A stretch of DNA of 64,000 nucleotides from an uncultured Prevotellaceae bacterium (GTDB lineage: Bacteria > Bacteroidota > Bacteroidia > Bacteroidales > Bacteroidaceae). The stretch's first letter is position 1. Every line of letters starts with the position of its first letter. The DNA lies in assembly GCA_902784565.1 (NCBI GenBank), contig CACZVE010000002.1, positions 1 through 64,000 of the forward strand. The letters run 5' to 3'. The position numbers and the translations under genes were made by a program. Shown one piece after another: positions 26,271 through 35,292 of this stretch. Under the pieces are notes generated by a model. That model had not been told where the DNA came from, searched no databases, and was given only the letters and a program-made list of their open reading frames with translations.

Positions 26271-26283
26271 CACATTTTTTAAT

Positions 26284-26356
26284 GAACACAAAGACACAAA
26301 GACACAAAGAATAGTTAAAAAGCAAAAAATCTTCGCGTCTTTGTGTCTTTGTGTTC
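26284..26356. repeat. perfect 19-bp inverted repeat of ACACAAAG units
   Basis: GAACACAAAGACACAAAGA at 26284-26302 and its exact reverse complement at 26338-26356, separated by 35 bp, in the divergent region between the lipoprotein and radA. The 8-bp units supply TTTG motifs to both promoters. Confidence 0.85.
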
Positions 26357-26366
26357 CATAATATAT

Positions 26367-26374
26367 TATCTTTG
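26367..26374 (+). promoter_or_regulatory. -7 box of radA
   Basis: TATCTTTG, 8 bp before the radA ATG at 26383. Candidate -33 TTTG motifs in the repeat lie 15 or 23 bp upstream, neither at the optimal distance. Confidence 0.5.
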
Positions 26375-26382
26375 CAGTTAAT

Positions 26383-27777
26383 ATGGCAAAAGACAAGATC
26401 GCATACGTATGCTCCAACTGCGGCCAGGAGTCGCCGAAGTGGATCGGGAAATGCCCCGCCTGCGGGCAGTGGAACACGTTTAAGGAAATCCGTGTGGCCG
26501 GCGATACCGGCTCGCAGGCGGCACGCTCTGCCGCTGCCTCGGTGCGCAGCGGACAGACCGTCGGCACCAGAAGCAACAAGGCACTGCGCCTCCGCGAGAT
26601 CAGTTCGAAGGACGACCCGCGCATCGATATGCACGACGCCGAACTGAACCGGGTTCTCGGTGGCGGTCTCGTGCCGGGCTCTATCGTGCTCCTCGGTGGC
26701 GAGCCGGGCATCGGCAAGTCCACGCTCTCACTCCAAACGATGCTCCGTCTGCCAGAGAAGAAGATTCTCTACGTGAGCGGTGAGGAGAGCGCCCACCAAC
26801 TCAAGATGCGTGCCGAACGCTTAGGGGGCGAAAATGAGAACTTCCTCATCCTCTGCGAGAACTCCCTCGAAGCCATCTTCGACCATATCAAGGAAGAACA
26901 GCCCGAACTCGTGGTCATCGACTCCATCCAGACCATTATGACGGAGGATGTGGAGAGCAGTGCCGGCAGCATCGCCCAGGTGCGTGAGTGCGCCTCTGCC
27001 CTACTCCGTTTCGCTAAGTCGAGCAGCGTGCCCGTCATCCTCATCGGCCATATCACGAAGGAAGGCACACTGGCCGGTCCGAAGATCTTGGAGCACATCG
27101 TCGACACCGTCATCCAGTTCGAGGGCGACCAGCATTATATGTACCGTATCCTGCGCTCGATGAAGAACCGCTTTGGCTCCACCGCTGAACTCGGCATCTA
27201 CGAGATGCAGCAGAACGGACTCCGGCAGGTGTCGAACCCCTCGGAACTGCTGCTGACGCAGGACCACGACGGACTCTCCGGCATCGCCATCAGTAGTGCC
27301 ATCGAGGGCGTACGGCCCTTCCTCGTCGAGACGCAGGCGCTGGTTTCTTCCGCCGCCTACGGCACGCCCCAGCGCTCTGCCACCGGCTTCGACCAGCGCC
27401 GCCTGAATATGCTCCTCGCCGTGCTCGAAAAGCGTGTGGGCTTCAAACTGATGCAGAAGGATGTGTTTATCAATATCGCCGGCGGTCTGCGGGTGACCGA
27501 CCTCGCAATGGACCTGAGCATCATCGCCGCCGTGCTGTCGAGCAATGTCGATACGCCCATTGAGAGCGGTTGGTGCATGGCGGGCGAGGTGGGCCTGAGC
27601 GGCGAGGTGCGCCCCGTCAACCGCATCGAACAGCGCATCGCCGAGGCGGAGAAACTGGGTTTCACGGACATGATCATCCCGAAGTACAACCTGCAAGGCT
27701 TCGACCGCAAGAAATACCACATCGCGCTCCATCCCGTGCGCAAGGTCGAGGAAGCCCTCCGCGAACTCTTCGGCTAA
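26383..27777 (+). CDS. radA: DNA repair/branch migration protein RadA
   Basis: RecA-like ATPase that promotes branch migration in recombination repair. The 464-aa protein has an N-terminal zinc finger (Cys10, Cys13, Cys24, Cys27), Walker A GGEPGIGKST at ~105-114, Walker B-like LVVIDSIQTI, the RadA-specific MKNRFGSTAELGIYEM motif and a C-terminal Lon-like domain (VGLSGEVRPVNRIEQRI). Length and domain order are standard. The leader is very short, with the -7 box 8 bp before the ATG, which suggests a nearly leaderless transcript. Confidence 0.97.
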   Translation: MAKDKIAYVCSNCGQESPKWIGKCPACGQWNTFKEIRVAGDTGSQAARSAAASVRSGQTVGTRSNKALRLREISSKDDPRIDMHDAELNRVLGGGLVPGSIVLLGGEPGIGKSTLSLQTMLRLPEKKILYVSGEESAHQLKMRAERLGGENENFLILCENSLEAIFDHIKEEQPELVVIDSIQTIMTEDVESSAGSIAQVRECASALLRFAKSSSVPVILIGHITKEGTLAGPKILEHIVDTVIQFEGDQHYMYRILRSMKNRFGSTAELGIYEMQQNGLRQVSNPSELLLTQDHDGLSGIAISSAIEGVRPFLVETQALVSSAAYGTPQRSATGFDQRRLNMLLAVLEKRVGFKLMQKDVFINIAGGLRVTDLAMDLSIIAAVLSSNVDTPIESGWCMAGEVGLSGEVRPVNRIEQRIAEAEKLGFTDMIIPKYNLQGFDRKKYHIALHPVRKVEEALRELFG

Positions 27778-27779
27778 CT

Positions 27780-27808
27780 AAAAAGCCACCCTGTCTGGGA
27801 TGGCTTTT
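27780..27808. terminator. bidirectional terminator between radA and GH30
   Basis: AAAAGCCA (27781-27788) pairs with TGGCTTTT (27801-27808), extended by CCC/GGG inside. It stands in the 38-bp gap between convergent genes. Confidence 0.7.
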
Positions 27809-27815
27809 CCGTCTA

Positions 27816-29396
27816 TCAATCTTCAAAGAATAATTTCCTGCTGGTGCCGTCGGCATGGCGCTCGATGCAGAGGCCGCGAGGCTTGTCGAGTCGTCGTCCC
27901 TGCAAGTCGTAGTAGGTCTTGGGACCGTCCACATCCTGCCGTTTCTGCTCCTTGATGGCGGTTGTGCCGTTATCCAGTTTGAAGATATAGGTGCAGACGC
28001 TCTTGGACGGCAGGACGACGGAAATCTTCCCTTCTTCCTCGTCGATGACAAGCGCATCGTCTTCGTCGAGCGATTCGCCGATGACAAGATCCATCTTCTG
28101 GCAGAGTTCATCGGTCTCATTGCCCCAGGATAACAGCACTTCGCCGCTGGCAATCTTGAAAGGTGTGTCTTTCAGATTGATAACGAAATTCTTGTCGCTG
28201 GTATACCTGCTGATGGCGATGACGATGAGCGAGTCGCCCTTGATGAAGGCCGAGGTCTCGACGTTGGCATTCGTTTTGAGAGCGACACTGCTCGTGGATT
28301 GCAGCAGGGTGGAGCCGGTGACGTGCTTCGAGAAGTGCGACATCACGTAGGCACGGGGCAACAACCTGTTCTTGGTCTTGTTCGGAGTGCCGTACTTCGA
28401 TTCTCCGGTGCTGACGAAGGCCCAGTGGGCGCGCATATACCAGTAGATATAGCCGGTGCCGCCGGCCTGGATGCATTCGTTGAGTTCATCGGCGAAGTCG
28501 AGTTGTTCGTTCCAGTTGGGCAGGCGGTCGCCGATATTGTCAGACACAGAGTGCTCCGTCATCCAGACCTCCTTGCCGTATTTCGTGGCGAGGACGGCCG
28601 ACTTCTTCATGTAATCGAGGGGTGCATGGCCGTAGAGGTGACCGGCGACGATGTCAATCTGCTCGCGACAGGTTTCATCCTTCATGAGCGGGTCGGTATA
28701 GTTCTGGGTAAAACCGAGGCTCTCACCGCTGATGAGGCGCACACCGTTGTATGTCTCGCGGTCAAGTTGGTGGGCGTGGTTCTTGACGAGTTTCACCAGA
28801 TCCTGCGGGTCATAGAGACAACCAGAATAACTGACCCACCAGTCGGGCTCGTTCTGGATGGAGACGGCATCGACGACAACACCCTTTTGCTTCATCCACT
28901 TCAAGAAGGTGTTGAGCCAGGGGAAGAACTTGTCGTAGCAGTCCTCGCGCAGTTTGCCTTTTTTATTGCCCTGATCGTCGGCGTTACCGCCCTGTGCGGT
29001 GCCGTTGGTCTTATACTCTCCTGGGGGCGACCAGGGTGTGCCAAAGACGATGCCGCCACGCTTCTTCACAATCTTGGCCGACGGCAGCGAGCCATTCCAG
29101 TCGTAGGGAGAATCCCAGTAGTTCCACTCGGGCACTTTTACATCGCCCTCAAAGTTGGGCGAGATTTCCATACGCATGATGTTCAGACCTATCTTCGACT
29201 CATCGCCGTAGAGTAGTTTCACAGGATTAGTGTCAGTGCCGAAGGGACACATGGCACCGTCGCAACAGGCAGCACCGAAGCCTGTAATAGTTTGAAGACG
29301 ATTGTTTTTTACAGTCATCGTGACTGTCGATCTCTTGACAGCGTGGCCAGCCGTGACGACCGCCAACGCCAAAATTAAGGTAAAAATCCTTCTCAT
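27816..29396 (-). CDS. GH30 glycoside hydrolase (xylanase/glucanase type), secreted
   Basis: 526-aa secreted enzyme from the ATG at 29394-29396 (signal MRRIFTLILALAVVTAGHA). The (beta/alpha)8 domain shows GH30 features: TITGFGAACCDGAMCPFG, acid/base Glu in SIQNEPDWW and nucleophile Glu in WMTEHSV, followed by GYIYWYMRAHWAF and the side beta-sandwich. The pattern is closer to glucuronoxylanase-like subfamilies than to glucosylceramidases, but substrate is not certain; endo-beta-1,4-xylanase or beta-1,6-glucanase are possible. The C-terminal YYDLQGRRLDKPRGLCI resembles the terminal signature common on exported Prevotella proteins (type IX-like). A longer N-terminal frame exists only because the tandem promoter repeat has no stop. 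Confidence 0.82.
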   Translation of the reverse strand: MRRIFTLILALAVVTAGHAVKRSTVTMTVKNNRLQTITGFGAACCDGAMCPFGTDTNPVKLLYGDESKIGLNIMRMEISPNFEGDVKVPEWNYWDSPYDWNGSLPSAKIVKKRGGIVFGTPWSPPGEYKTNGTAQGGNADDQGNKKGKLREDCYDKFFPWLNTFLKWMKQKGVVVDAVSIQNEPDWWVSYSGCLYDPQDLVKLVKNHAHQLDRETYNGVRLISGESLGFTQNYTDPLMKDETCREQIDIVAGHLYGHAPLDYMKKSAVLATKYGKEVWMTEHSVSDNIGDRLPNWNEQLDFADELNECIQAGGTGYIYWYMRAHWAFVSTGESKYGTPNKTKNRLLPRAYVMSHFSKHVTGSTLLQSTSSVALKTNANVETSAFIKGDSLIVIAISRYTSDKNFVINLKDTPFKIASGEVLLSWGNETDELCQKMDLVIGESLDEDDALVIDEEEGKISVVLPSKSVCTYIFKLDNGTTAIKEQKRQDVDGPKTYYDLQGRRLDKPRGLCIERHADGTSRKLFFED

Positions 29397-29423
29397 TGGT
29401 TTCAGATAATTGTAAATCGGCTG

Positions 29424-29455
29424 CAAAGGTACGAATAAGCGAGGAAAAAAACAAA
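29424..29455 (-). promoter_or_regulatory. GH30 promoter P1 (proximal)
   Basis: Minus-strand TTTG (29452-29455), 20-bp spacer, TACCTTTG (29424-29431). An exact consensus match, 28 bp upstream of the GH30 ATG. Confidence 0.7.
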
Positions 29456-29498
29456 TAGTTTTGAGTTTTTTCGAGCGTGAGTATCTTCGAACGGAGTT

Positions 29499-29530
29499 CA
29501 AAGGTACGAATAAGCGAGGAAAAAAACAAA
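29499..29530 (-). promoter_or_regulatory. GH30 promoter P2 (duplicate)
   Basis: Identical copy of P1, 75 bp upstream: TTTG (29527-29530), 20-bp spacer, TACCTTTG (29499-29506). The third fragment at 29574-29581 keeps the -7 box but has no correctly spaced -33. Confidence 0.65.
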
Positions 29531-29654
29531 TAGTTTTGAGTTTTTTCGAGCGTGAGTATCTTCGAACGGAGTTCAAAGGTACGAATAAGCGAGCAAAAAA
29601 CGGGGAGATAATTATTAAAAAACTGAAAATTGAAAATCTTTGTGTCTTTGTGTC

Positions 29655-29684
29655 TTTGTGTTTCACAAATATTTCGTAACTTTG
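29655..29684 (+). promoter_or_regulatory. promoter of pgk
   Basis: TTTG at 29655-29658 inside the CTTTGTGT repeat, an 18-bp spacer and TAACTTTG at 29677-29684. The leader to the ATG is about 50 nt. Confidence 0.6.
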
Positions 29685-29742
29685 CAGTCGCTTTTCGAAG
29701 GGAATTATTCACATTATTAATAATATAACAATTAATAGCATT

Positions 29743-31011
29743 ATGACAATCAACGAATTTAATTTTGCCGGTAAGAAGGCAATCGTGCGCGTTGACTTCA
29801 ACGTGCCCCTCGATGAGAATGGTAAGATCACTGACGACACCCGTATCCGCGGTGCCCTGCCTACCCTGAAGAAGATTCTGGCCGATGGTGGTGCCACCAT
29901 CATCATGTCGCACATGGGTAAGCCCAAAGGTAAGGTGAACCCCAAACTGTCTCTCGGACAGATCCGCGAGGCTGTGGAGAAGGCCCTCGGTGTACCCGTG
30001 GCATTCGCTCCCGACTGCGCCAAGGCTCAGGACGCTGCCAAGGCCCTGAAGATGGGCGAGGCTCTGCTCTTGGAGAACCTGCGCTACTATCCCGAGGAGG
30101 AAGGCAAGCCCGTGGGCATCGAGAAGACCGACCCCGCCTACGACGAGGCTAAGAAGGCCATGAAGGCCAGCCAGAAGGAGTTTGCCAAGACACTCGCTTC
30201 TTACGCTGACTGTTACGTGATGGATGCCTTCGGCACCGCTCACCGCAAACATGCCTCTACCGCTGTCATCGCCGACTATTTCGATGCCGACAACAAGATG
30301 CTGGGATTGTTGATGGAGAAGGAAGTACAGGCAGTTGACAATGTGCTCAGCAACATCAAGCGCCCGTTCGTCGCCATCATGGGTGGCTCGAAGGTTTCTT
30401 CGAAGATCGGTATCATCGAGAACCTGCTCGGCAAGGTAGACAAACTCATCCTCTGCGGCGGTATGACTTACACCTTCGCTAAGGCTCACGGCGGCGAGAT
30501 CGGCGACTCGATCGTAGAACTCGACAAACTCGATGTGGCTCTGGGCGTTGAGGAACTGGCAAAGAAGAACGGTGTGGAACTTGTGCTGGGTTCTGACTGC
30601 ACCGCTACCAACGGTCTCGACTTCGGTACGATGACTGTGAAGGAGGGGGCTGAGATCATCAACTGTCCCGCCAACAAGGTTCCCGCAGGTTTTGAGGGCG
30701 TGGATGCTGGTCCTGCTTCTCAGGATGACTTCCGCAAGGCTATCGCAGGTGCCAAGACCATTCTGTGGAACGGTCCTGCCGGTGTATTCGAGTGCGACAA
30801 GTTCACGGCTGGTTCACGTGCCATCGGCGAGGCTATCGCCAAGGCAACTGCTGAGGGTGCTTTCTCTTTGATCGGTGGTGGCGACTCTGTGGCTTGCGTG
30901 AATAAGTTCGGTCTCGCTGATCAGGTGTCTTACATCTCTACCGGTGGTGGTGCTCTGCTCGAGGCCATCGAGGGTAAGGTACTCCCAGGCGTTGCAGCCA
31001 TTAAGGGTTAA
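29743..31011 (+). CDS. pgk: phosphoglycerate kinase
   Basis: Glycolytic enzyme making ATP from 1,3-bisphosphoglycerate. The 422-aa protein has the N-terminal signature [15 protein letters not shown], substrate residues in [16 protein letters not shown] and [13 protein letters not shown], the hinge region, and the C-terminal nucleotide motifs [15 protein letters not shown] and [12 protein letters not shown]. Length is slightly above the ~395-aa average but normal for Bacteroidota. It has its own promoter and a strong terminator, so it is monocistronic. Codons are strongly GC-ending and uniform, as in highly expressed genes. Confidence 0.98.
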   Translation: MTINEFNFAGKKAIVRVDFNVPLDENGKITDDTRIRGALPTLKKILADGGATIIMSHMGKPKGKVNPKLSLGQIREAVEKALGVPVAFAPDCAKAQDAAKALKMGEALLLENLRYYPEEEGKPVGIEKTDPAYDEAKKAMKASQKEFAKTLASYADCYVMDAFGTAHRKHASTAVIADYFDADNKMLGLLMEKEVQAVDNVLSNIKRPFVAIMGGSKVSSKIGIIENLLGKVDKLILCGGMTYTFAKAHGGEIGDSIVELDKLDVALGVEELAKKNGVELVLGSDCTATNGLDFGTMTVKEGAEIINCPANKVPAGFEGVDAGPASQDDFRKAIAGAKTILWNGPAGVFECDKFTAGSRAIGEAIAKATAEGAFSLIGGGDSVACVNKFGLADQVSYISTGGGALLEAIEGKVLPGVAAIKG

Positions 31012-31013
31012 TC

Positions 31014-31053
31014 AAAAATTAAATCCCAGCCGATTGGCTGGGATTTAATTTTT
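31014..31053. terminator. bidirectional terminator pgk / mutB
   Basis: Perfect 18-bp stem with GATT loop (arms 31014-31031 and 31036-31053), core AATCCCAGCC, with A-run before and T-run after. The right arm reaches the mutB stop codon. Confidence 0.9.
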
Positions 31054-33217
31054 ATTCTTTATCCAAAAGAATCTTCATCATCTGGATGGCTGAATACGGT
31101 ATCGGCGTACCGGGACCGAAGATACAGGCCACACCAGCCTTATAGAGGAAGTCGTAGTCCTGGGCGGGAATCACACCACCAGCGGTGACCATGATGTCAG
31201 GACGACCCATCTTCTTCAACTCCTCGATCAACTGCGGAATCAGCGTCTTATGACCAGCGGCCAGTGACGACGCGCCAACGATGTGCACATCGTTCTCCAC
31301 AGCCTGACGGGCAGCCTCCTCCGGAGTCTGGAACAACGGTCCCATATCCACGTCGAAACCACAGTCGGCATAACCTGTTGCCACTACCTTTGCACCACGG
31401 TCATGACCGTCCTGACCCATCTTGGCAACGAAGATACGCGGACGACGACCCTCCTTCTGCGCGAACTCGTCGGTCAGGCGCTTAGCCTCCTCGAAGTCGC
31501 TGTCGTTCTTTGATTCTGAACTATACACGCCTGAAATTGTTCTGATTACTGCTTTATAACGGCCCACGATCTCCTCGCAGGCATCTGAAATCTCACCAAG
31601 GGTACAACGTAATTGGGCAGCCTTGACGGCGAGGTCAAGCAAATTGTTCTCGCTCTTGCGCCCCTCGTTGAAGTCGCGCACACATTCAGTGATCGCCTTG
31701 AGGGCTGCCTGACAGGCAGCCTCATCACGGGTGGCGCGCACCTGAGCCAGACTCTCCTCCTGCTGCTTGCGCACAGCGGTGTTGTCCACCTCCAGGATAT
31801 CGATGGGATCCTCATGTTCGAGACGGTACTTGTTAATACCTACAATGGTCTGCGTGCCTGAGTCGATACGAGCCTGTGTACGTGCAGCAGCCTCCTCGAT
31901 ACGCATCTTAGGCAGACCGGTCTCGATGGCCTTGGCCATACCGCCGAGTTTCTCAATCTCCTGGATGTGCTCCCAGGCCTTGTGTACCAGTTCGTTGGTC
32001 AGAGTCTCCACATAGTAAGAGCCAGCCCACGGGTCGATCTGCTTGCAGACCTTCGTCTCGTTCTGGATATAGATCTGGGTATTACGGGCGATACGGGCCG
32101 AGAAGTCCGTCGGCAGGGCGATAGCCTCGTCGAGGGCGTTGGTGTGCAGACTCTGGGTATGCCCCAGCACGGCAGCCATTGCCTCGATACAAGTACGACC
32201 TACGTTATTGAAGGGATCCTGCTCAGTGAGTGACCAACCAGAGGTCTGTGAGTGGGTACGCAGTGCCAGTGACTTCGGGTTTTTGGCACCAAAACTCTTC
32301 ACAATCTTAGCCCACAGCAGTCGGCCAGCACGCATCTTAGCAATCTCCATAAAGTGGTTCATACCGATAGCCCAGAAGAATGACAGACGAGGAGCGAAAG
32401 CATCCACATCGATACCGGCATTCACACCCGTGCGCAGATAGTCCATACCATCGGCGAGCGTGTAAGCCAACTCGATGTCGGCGGTAGCACCGGCCTCTTG
32501 CATGTGATAACCTGAGATAGAAATAGAATTGAACTTCGGCATCTTCTGCGAGGTGTACTCGAAGATATCAGCAATGATCTTCATTGAGAAGGCAGGGGGA
32601 TAGATATAGGTGTTACGCACCATGAACTCCTTCAGAATATCGTTCTGGATGGTTCCGGCCATTTCTTCTAACTGTGCGCCCTGCTCCAGACCTGCTACGA
32701 TGTAGAATGCCAGGATAGGCAGCACAGCACCGTTCATCGTCATCGAGACAGACATCTTGTTCAAGGGGATACCAGAGAAGAGCACCTTCATGTTCTCCTC
32801 GTTGCAGATACTCACGCCAGCCTTACCCACATCACCCACCACACGGGCGTTGTCGGGGTCATAGCCACGGTGTGTCGGCAGGTCGAAAGCCACTGACAGA
32901 CCTTTCTGTCCGGAAGCCAGGTTACGGCGATAGAAGGCGTTCGACTCCTCAGCGGTGGAGAATCCGGCATACTGGCGGATGGTCCAAGGCTTGAAGGGGT
33001 ACATCATAGAATACGGACCACGCAGATAGGGCGGAATACCAGCCGTGAAGTCGAGGTGCTCCATACCTTCGAGGTCCTCCTTTGTATAAACTGGACGCAC
33101 CTCGATATGCTCTGGGGTCTTCCAGTTGGCCTCAATACCATTATCTTTAACCCACTTGGCACCATCTTGAGCCTTGATGCCTGCATAGATATCAATATCT
33201 TTAAATTGTTTACGCAT
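31052..33217 (-). CDS. mutB: methylmalonyl-CoA mutase large subunit
   Basis: B12-dependent subunit converting succinyl-CoA to methylmalonyl-CoA (reversible) in propionate formation. The 721-aa product has the catalytic TIM barrel with [20 protein letters not shown] and [15 protein letters not shown], and the C-terminal cobalamin domain from ~residue 590 with the base-off ligand motif [15 protein letters not shown] (His ligand) plus GASSLAAGH and VTAGGVIP. It lies 19 bp downstream of mutA. No B12 riboswitch was recognised upstream of the pair. Confidence 0.97.
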   Translation of the reverse strand: MRKQFKDIDIYAGIKAQDGAKWVKDNGIEANWKTPEHIEVRPVYTKEDLEGMEHLDFTAGIPPYLRGPYSMMYPFKPWTIRQYAGFSTAEESNAFYRRNLASGQKGLSVAFDLPTHRGYDPDNARVVGDVGKAGVSICNEENMKVLFSGIPLNKMSVSMTMNGAVLPILAFYIVAGLEQGAQLEEMAGTIQNDILKEFMVRNTYIYPPAFSMKIIADIFEYTSQKMPKFNSISISGYHMQEAGATADIELAYTLADGMDYLRTGVNAGIDVDAFAPRLSFFWAIGMNHFMEIAKMRAGRLLWAKIVKSFGAKNPKSLALRTHSQTSGWSLTEQDPFNNVGRTCIEAMAAVLGHTQSLHTNALDEAIALPTDFSARIARNTQIYIQNETKVCKQIDPWAGSYYVETLTNELVHKAWEHIQEIEKLGGMAKAIETGLPKMRIEEAAARTQARIDSGTQTIVGINKYRLEHEDPIDILEVDNTAVRKQQEESLAQVRATRDEAACQAALKAITECVRDFNEGRKSENNLLDLAVKAAQLRCTLGEISDACEEIVGRYKAVIRTISGVYSSESKNDSDFEEAKRLTDEFAQKEGRRPRIFVAKMGQDGHDRGAKVVATGYADCGFDVDMGPLFQTPEEAARQAVENDVHIVGASSLAAGHKTLIPQLIEELKKMGRPDIMVTAGGVIPAQDYDFLYKAGVACIFGPGTPIPYSAIQMMKILLDKE

Positions 33218-33236
33218 ATTTCAAGTCTCCTATTCT

Positions 33237-35087
33237 TTAGATACCAAGTTTCTGATTATATTCTTTCAAAGTCTCGAGCACGTTGCACTTCACATGGATG
33301 TAGTTCTCAATGCCAGCAGCCTTCAGGTCTTCCATGCAAGCAGGCGCACCAGCCACAACAAACATCGCACGACCATCCAGATACTTGAAGGCTGGAATAG
33401 CGTACTCAGCATATTCATCGTCTGAAGAGCAGATCACCACAATGTCAGCACCGGCAGCGAGGGCGGCATCGACACCTTCCTCAACGGTCTTGAAGCCGAG
33501 GTTATCAATCACCTTGTAACCGGCACAGGCGAGGAAATTGCACGAGAACTGTGCACGGGCCTGGCGCATGGCGAGATTTCCGATAGTCAGCATAAAGGCG
33601 ACGGGTACCTTTGCAGCCTTCTCAGTGGTCAGGCGCAGGGTCTCGAAATCAGAAGCCATACGACTGATCTTCAAGGCAGGAACATCGGCATCGTCGGAAT
33701 GTTTGGCGGTGCAGTCGACAGCCAACGGTTCCTTGCCGTCGCTCTTCTCAGTGAAGTTCGGGAACTGGTTGGTACCCAACAGGAACTCCTTGCGTTTGGC
33801 GGCATCGCTGTGGCGTTTCACGTTCGTGGCGTTGATATCCTCCTGGATAGAACCTTTCTTGACAGCCTCTAAGAAACCGCCCTCCTCTTCTACCTTGAGG
33901 AACAGTTTCCAGGCCTCAGTAGCCAGTGCATCTGTCAGGTGCTCGATATAGTAGGAACCAGCCGATGGGTCGACGATACGGTCGAAATGACTCTCTTCCT
34001 TAATCAACAACTGCTGGTTACGGGCAATGCGCTCACTGAAATCAGTAGCCTTCTCATAGGGTGCGTCGAACGGTGTGACCACCATCGAATGAACACCACC
34101 GAGAGCGGCACTCATGGCCTCGGTCTGCGAACGGAGCAGGTTGACATAGGAGTCAAACACCGTCTGGTTGTACGTCGATGTCGAGGCATTGATGATCATC
34201 TTACAGGCACAGTCGCACTTGGGTTCATACTGTTTCACAATCTGAGCCCACAGCAGACGGGCGGCACGGAACTTGGCAATCTCCATGAAGTAGTTCTCGG
34301 AAACACCCATATAGAACTTAATCTTGCGGGCAGCCAGATCCACGTCGACACCGGCATCGGTGAGTTGCTGCAGGTACTCATTACCCCAGGCCAGGGCATA
34401 ACCCAGTTCCTGAACGATATACGCACCGCTGTTGTTCAGCAGGTCGCTGTGTACCATCACGCAGCGCAGGTTGGGATAGTCCTTCAGTTTCTCCACCAAC
34501 TTCGGCATGTCGGGCAGGAGCACGGTAGAGTCCTTGCCCTTCATCAGCATACGCTCGATGGGGTCGAAGCCCACGCCGCCCACGATCTTCTCCTTGTCGT
34601 AGCCCATCTTCTCGAAGTAGGCCACGAGGAGGTCAGCCAGTTGCAGGGCGTGCCGCATACAGGCACGGTAACTCACCTCCACACAGTCCAGACGGATGTC
34701 CTTCAACAGTGTCTCGATAAACTCGGTACTGAGTTCGGCGTGACCCAGTTTGAAGCCAATGCTGTCCACACCCTTCATCAGGATGTCGAGAGCCTTCTTG
34801 TTGGCCTCAGCAGGGTCAGTCACGGCGATGTTCTGACGGACATACCACTCGTTAGAGTCCTTCTTGTTACCACGCACGAACGGGAACTCTCCGGGGAGAG
34901 CGTCGGGTGTCTTCAGATTCGCCAGGTCTTCACGGCGATAGAAGGGCTGCACATTAAAACCTTCGTTTGTTCTCCATACCAAGCGTTTCTGGAAGTCAGC
35001 CCCTTTGAGGTCGACTTCAATCTTGTCCAGCCACTCCTGAGTGGTAGGCGCTGTGAACTCGGTAAAGAGTTTTTCTTTGTTTGCCAT
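33237..35087 (-). CDS. mutA: methylmalonyl-CoA mutase small subunit
   Basis: 616-aa partner of MutB, forming the heterodimer. It keeps the barrel and a C-terminal domain of the cobalamin-binding fold (TIGNLAMRQARAQFSCNFLA, GADIVVICSSDDEYAEYA) but has no DxHxxG His ligand, as expected for the non-catalytic subunit. First gene of the mutAB pair. A -7-like TATCTTTG lies about 60 bp upstream. mutAB adjoin, on the other strand beyond a transporter, the decarboxylase genes that complete the same pathway. Confidence 0.95.
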   Translation of the reverse strand: MANKEKLFTEFTAPTTQEWLDKIEVDLKGADFQKRLVWRTNEGFNVQPFYRREDLANLKTPDALPGEFPFVRGNKKDSNEWYVRQNIAVTDPAEANKKALDILMKGVDSIGFKLGHAELSTEFIETLLKDIRLDCVEVSYRACMRHALQLADLLVAYFEKMGYDKEKIVGGVGFDPIERMLMKGKDSTVLLPDMPKLVEKLKDYPNLRCVMVHSDLLNNSGAYIVQELGYALAWGNEYLQQLTDAGVDVDLAARKIKFYMGVSENYFMEIAKFRAARLLWAQIVKQYEPKCDCACKMIINASTSTYNQTVFDSYVNLLRSQTEAMSAALGGVHSMVVTPFDAPYEKATDFSERIARNQQLLIKEESHFDRIVDPSAGSYYIEHLTDALATEAWKLFLKVEEEGGFLEAVKKGSIQEDINATNVKRHSDAAKRKEFLLGTNQFPNFTEKSDGKEPLAVDCTAKHSDDADVPALKISRMASDFETLRLTTEKAAKVPVAFMLTIGNLAMRQARAQFSCNFLACAGYKVIDNLGFKTVEEGVDAALAAGADIVVICSSDDEYAEYAIPAFKYLDGRAMFVVAGAPACMEDLKAAGIENYIHVKCNVLETLKEYNQKLGI

Positions 35088-35143
35088 AAATACGTTAAAT
35101 TATTATATAAGTTGTTTTAAGCCTTGACTTACTTAACAGAGTG

Positions 35144-35151
35144 CAAAGATA
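35144..35151 (-). promoter_or_regulatory. -7 box of mutAB
   Basis: Minus-strand TATCTTTG, 57 bp before the mutA ATG. No good TTTG at the -33 distance. Confidence 0.5.
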
Positions 35152-35256
35152 CAAACTTTTTATGCAAAACAGCCAATTGAATTGTGAAAGAAATAAAAAA
35201 ACGGAATTTATGCGAAATTTAATGCACAAAAACGCTTGCATTGAGCAAAAAATGCC

Positions 35257-35264
35257 TACCTTTG
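35257..35264 (+). promoter_or_regulatory. -7 box of the AspT-like transporter gene
   Basis: TACCTTTG, 29 bp before the ATG. The -33 is CTTG at 35234-35237 with a 19-bp spacer, one base off consensus. Confidence 0.55.
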
Positions 35265-35292
35265 TACTCGATTTTGAGAAGTTAGTATTGTT

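Larger units (their letters stand above)
29424..29593 (-). repeat. tandem 75-bp promoter-bearing repeat
   Basis: Two identical 75-bp copies (29424-29498 and 29499-29573) and a 20-bp third fragment (29574-29593). Each starts on the plus strand with CAAAGGTACGAATAAGCGAG, which is a -7 box on the minus strand. It lies in the leader of the GH30 gene. Confidence 0.9.
29397..29742. other. 346-bp divergent region GH30 / pgk
   Basis: Holds the tandem promoter repeat for GH30 (29424-29593), AT-rich sequence, three CTTTGTGT units (29637-29661) and the pgk promoter. No gene is seen in it. Confidence 0.7.

Noticed and set aside
29397-29666. N-terminal extension of the GH30 protein through the promoter repeats
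   Set aside because: The extension translates the promoter boxes and has 25-residue repeats that mirror the 75-bp unit; a normal signal peptide begins at 29396.
35088-35150. Cobalamin riboswitch before mutAB
   Set aside because: The leader after the -7 box is only about 55 nt and lacks the B12-box sequence, too short for the riboswitch.
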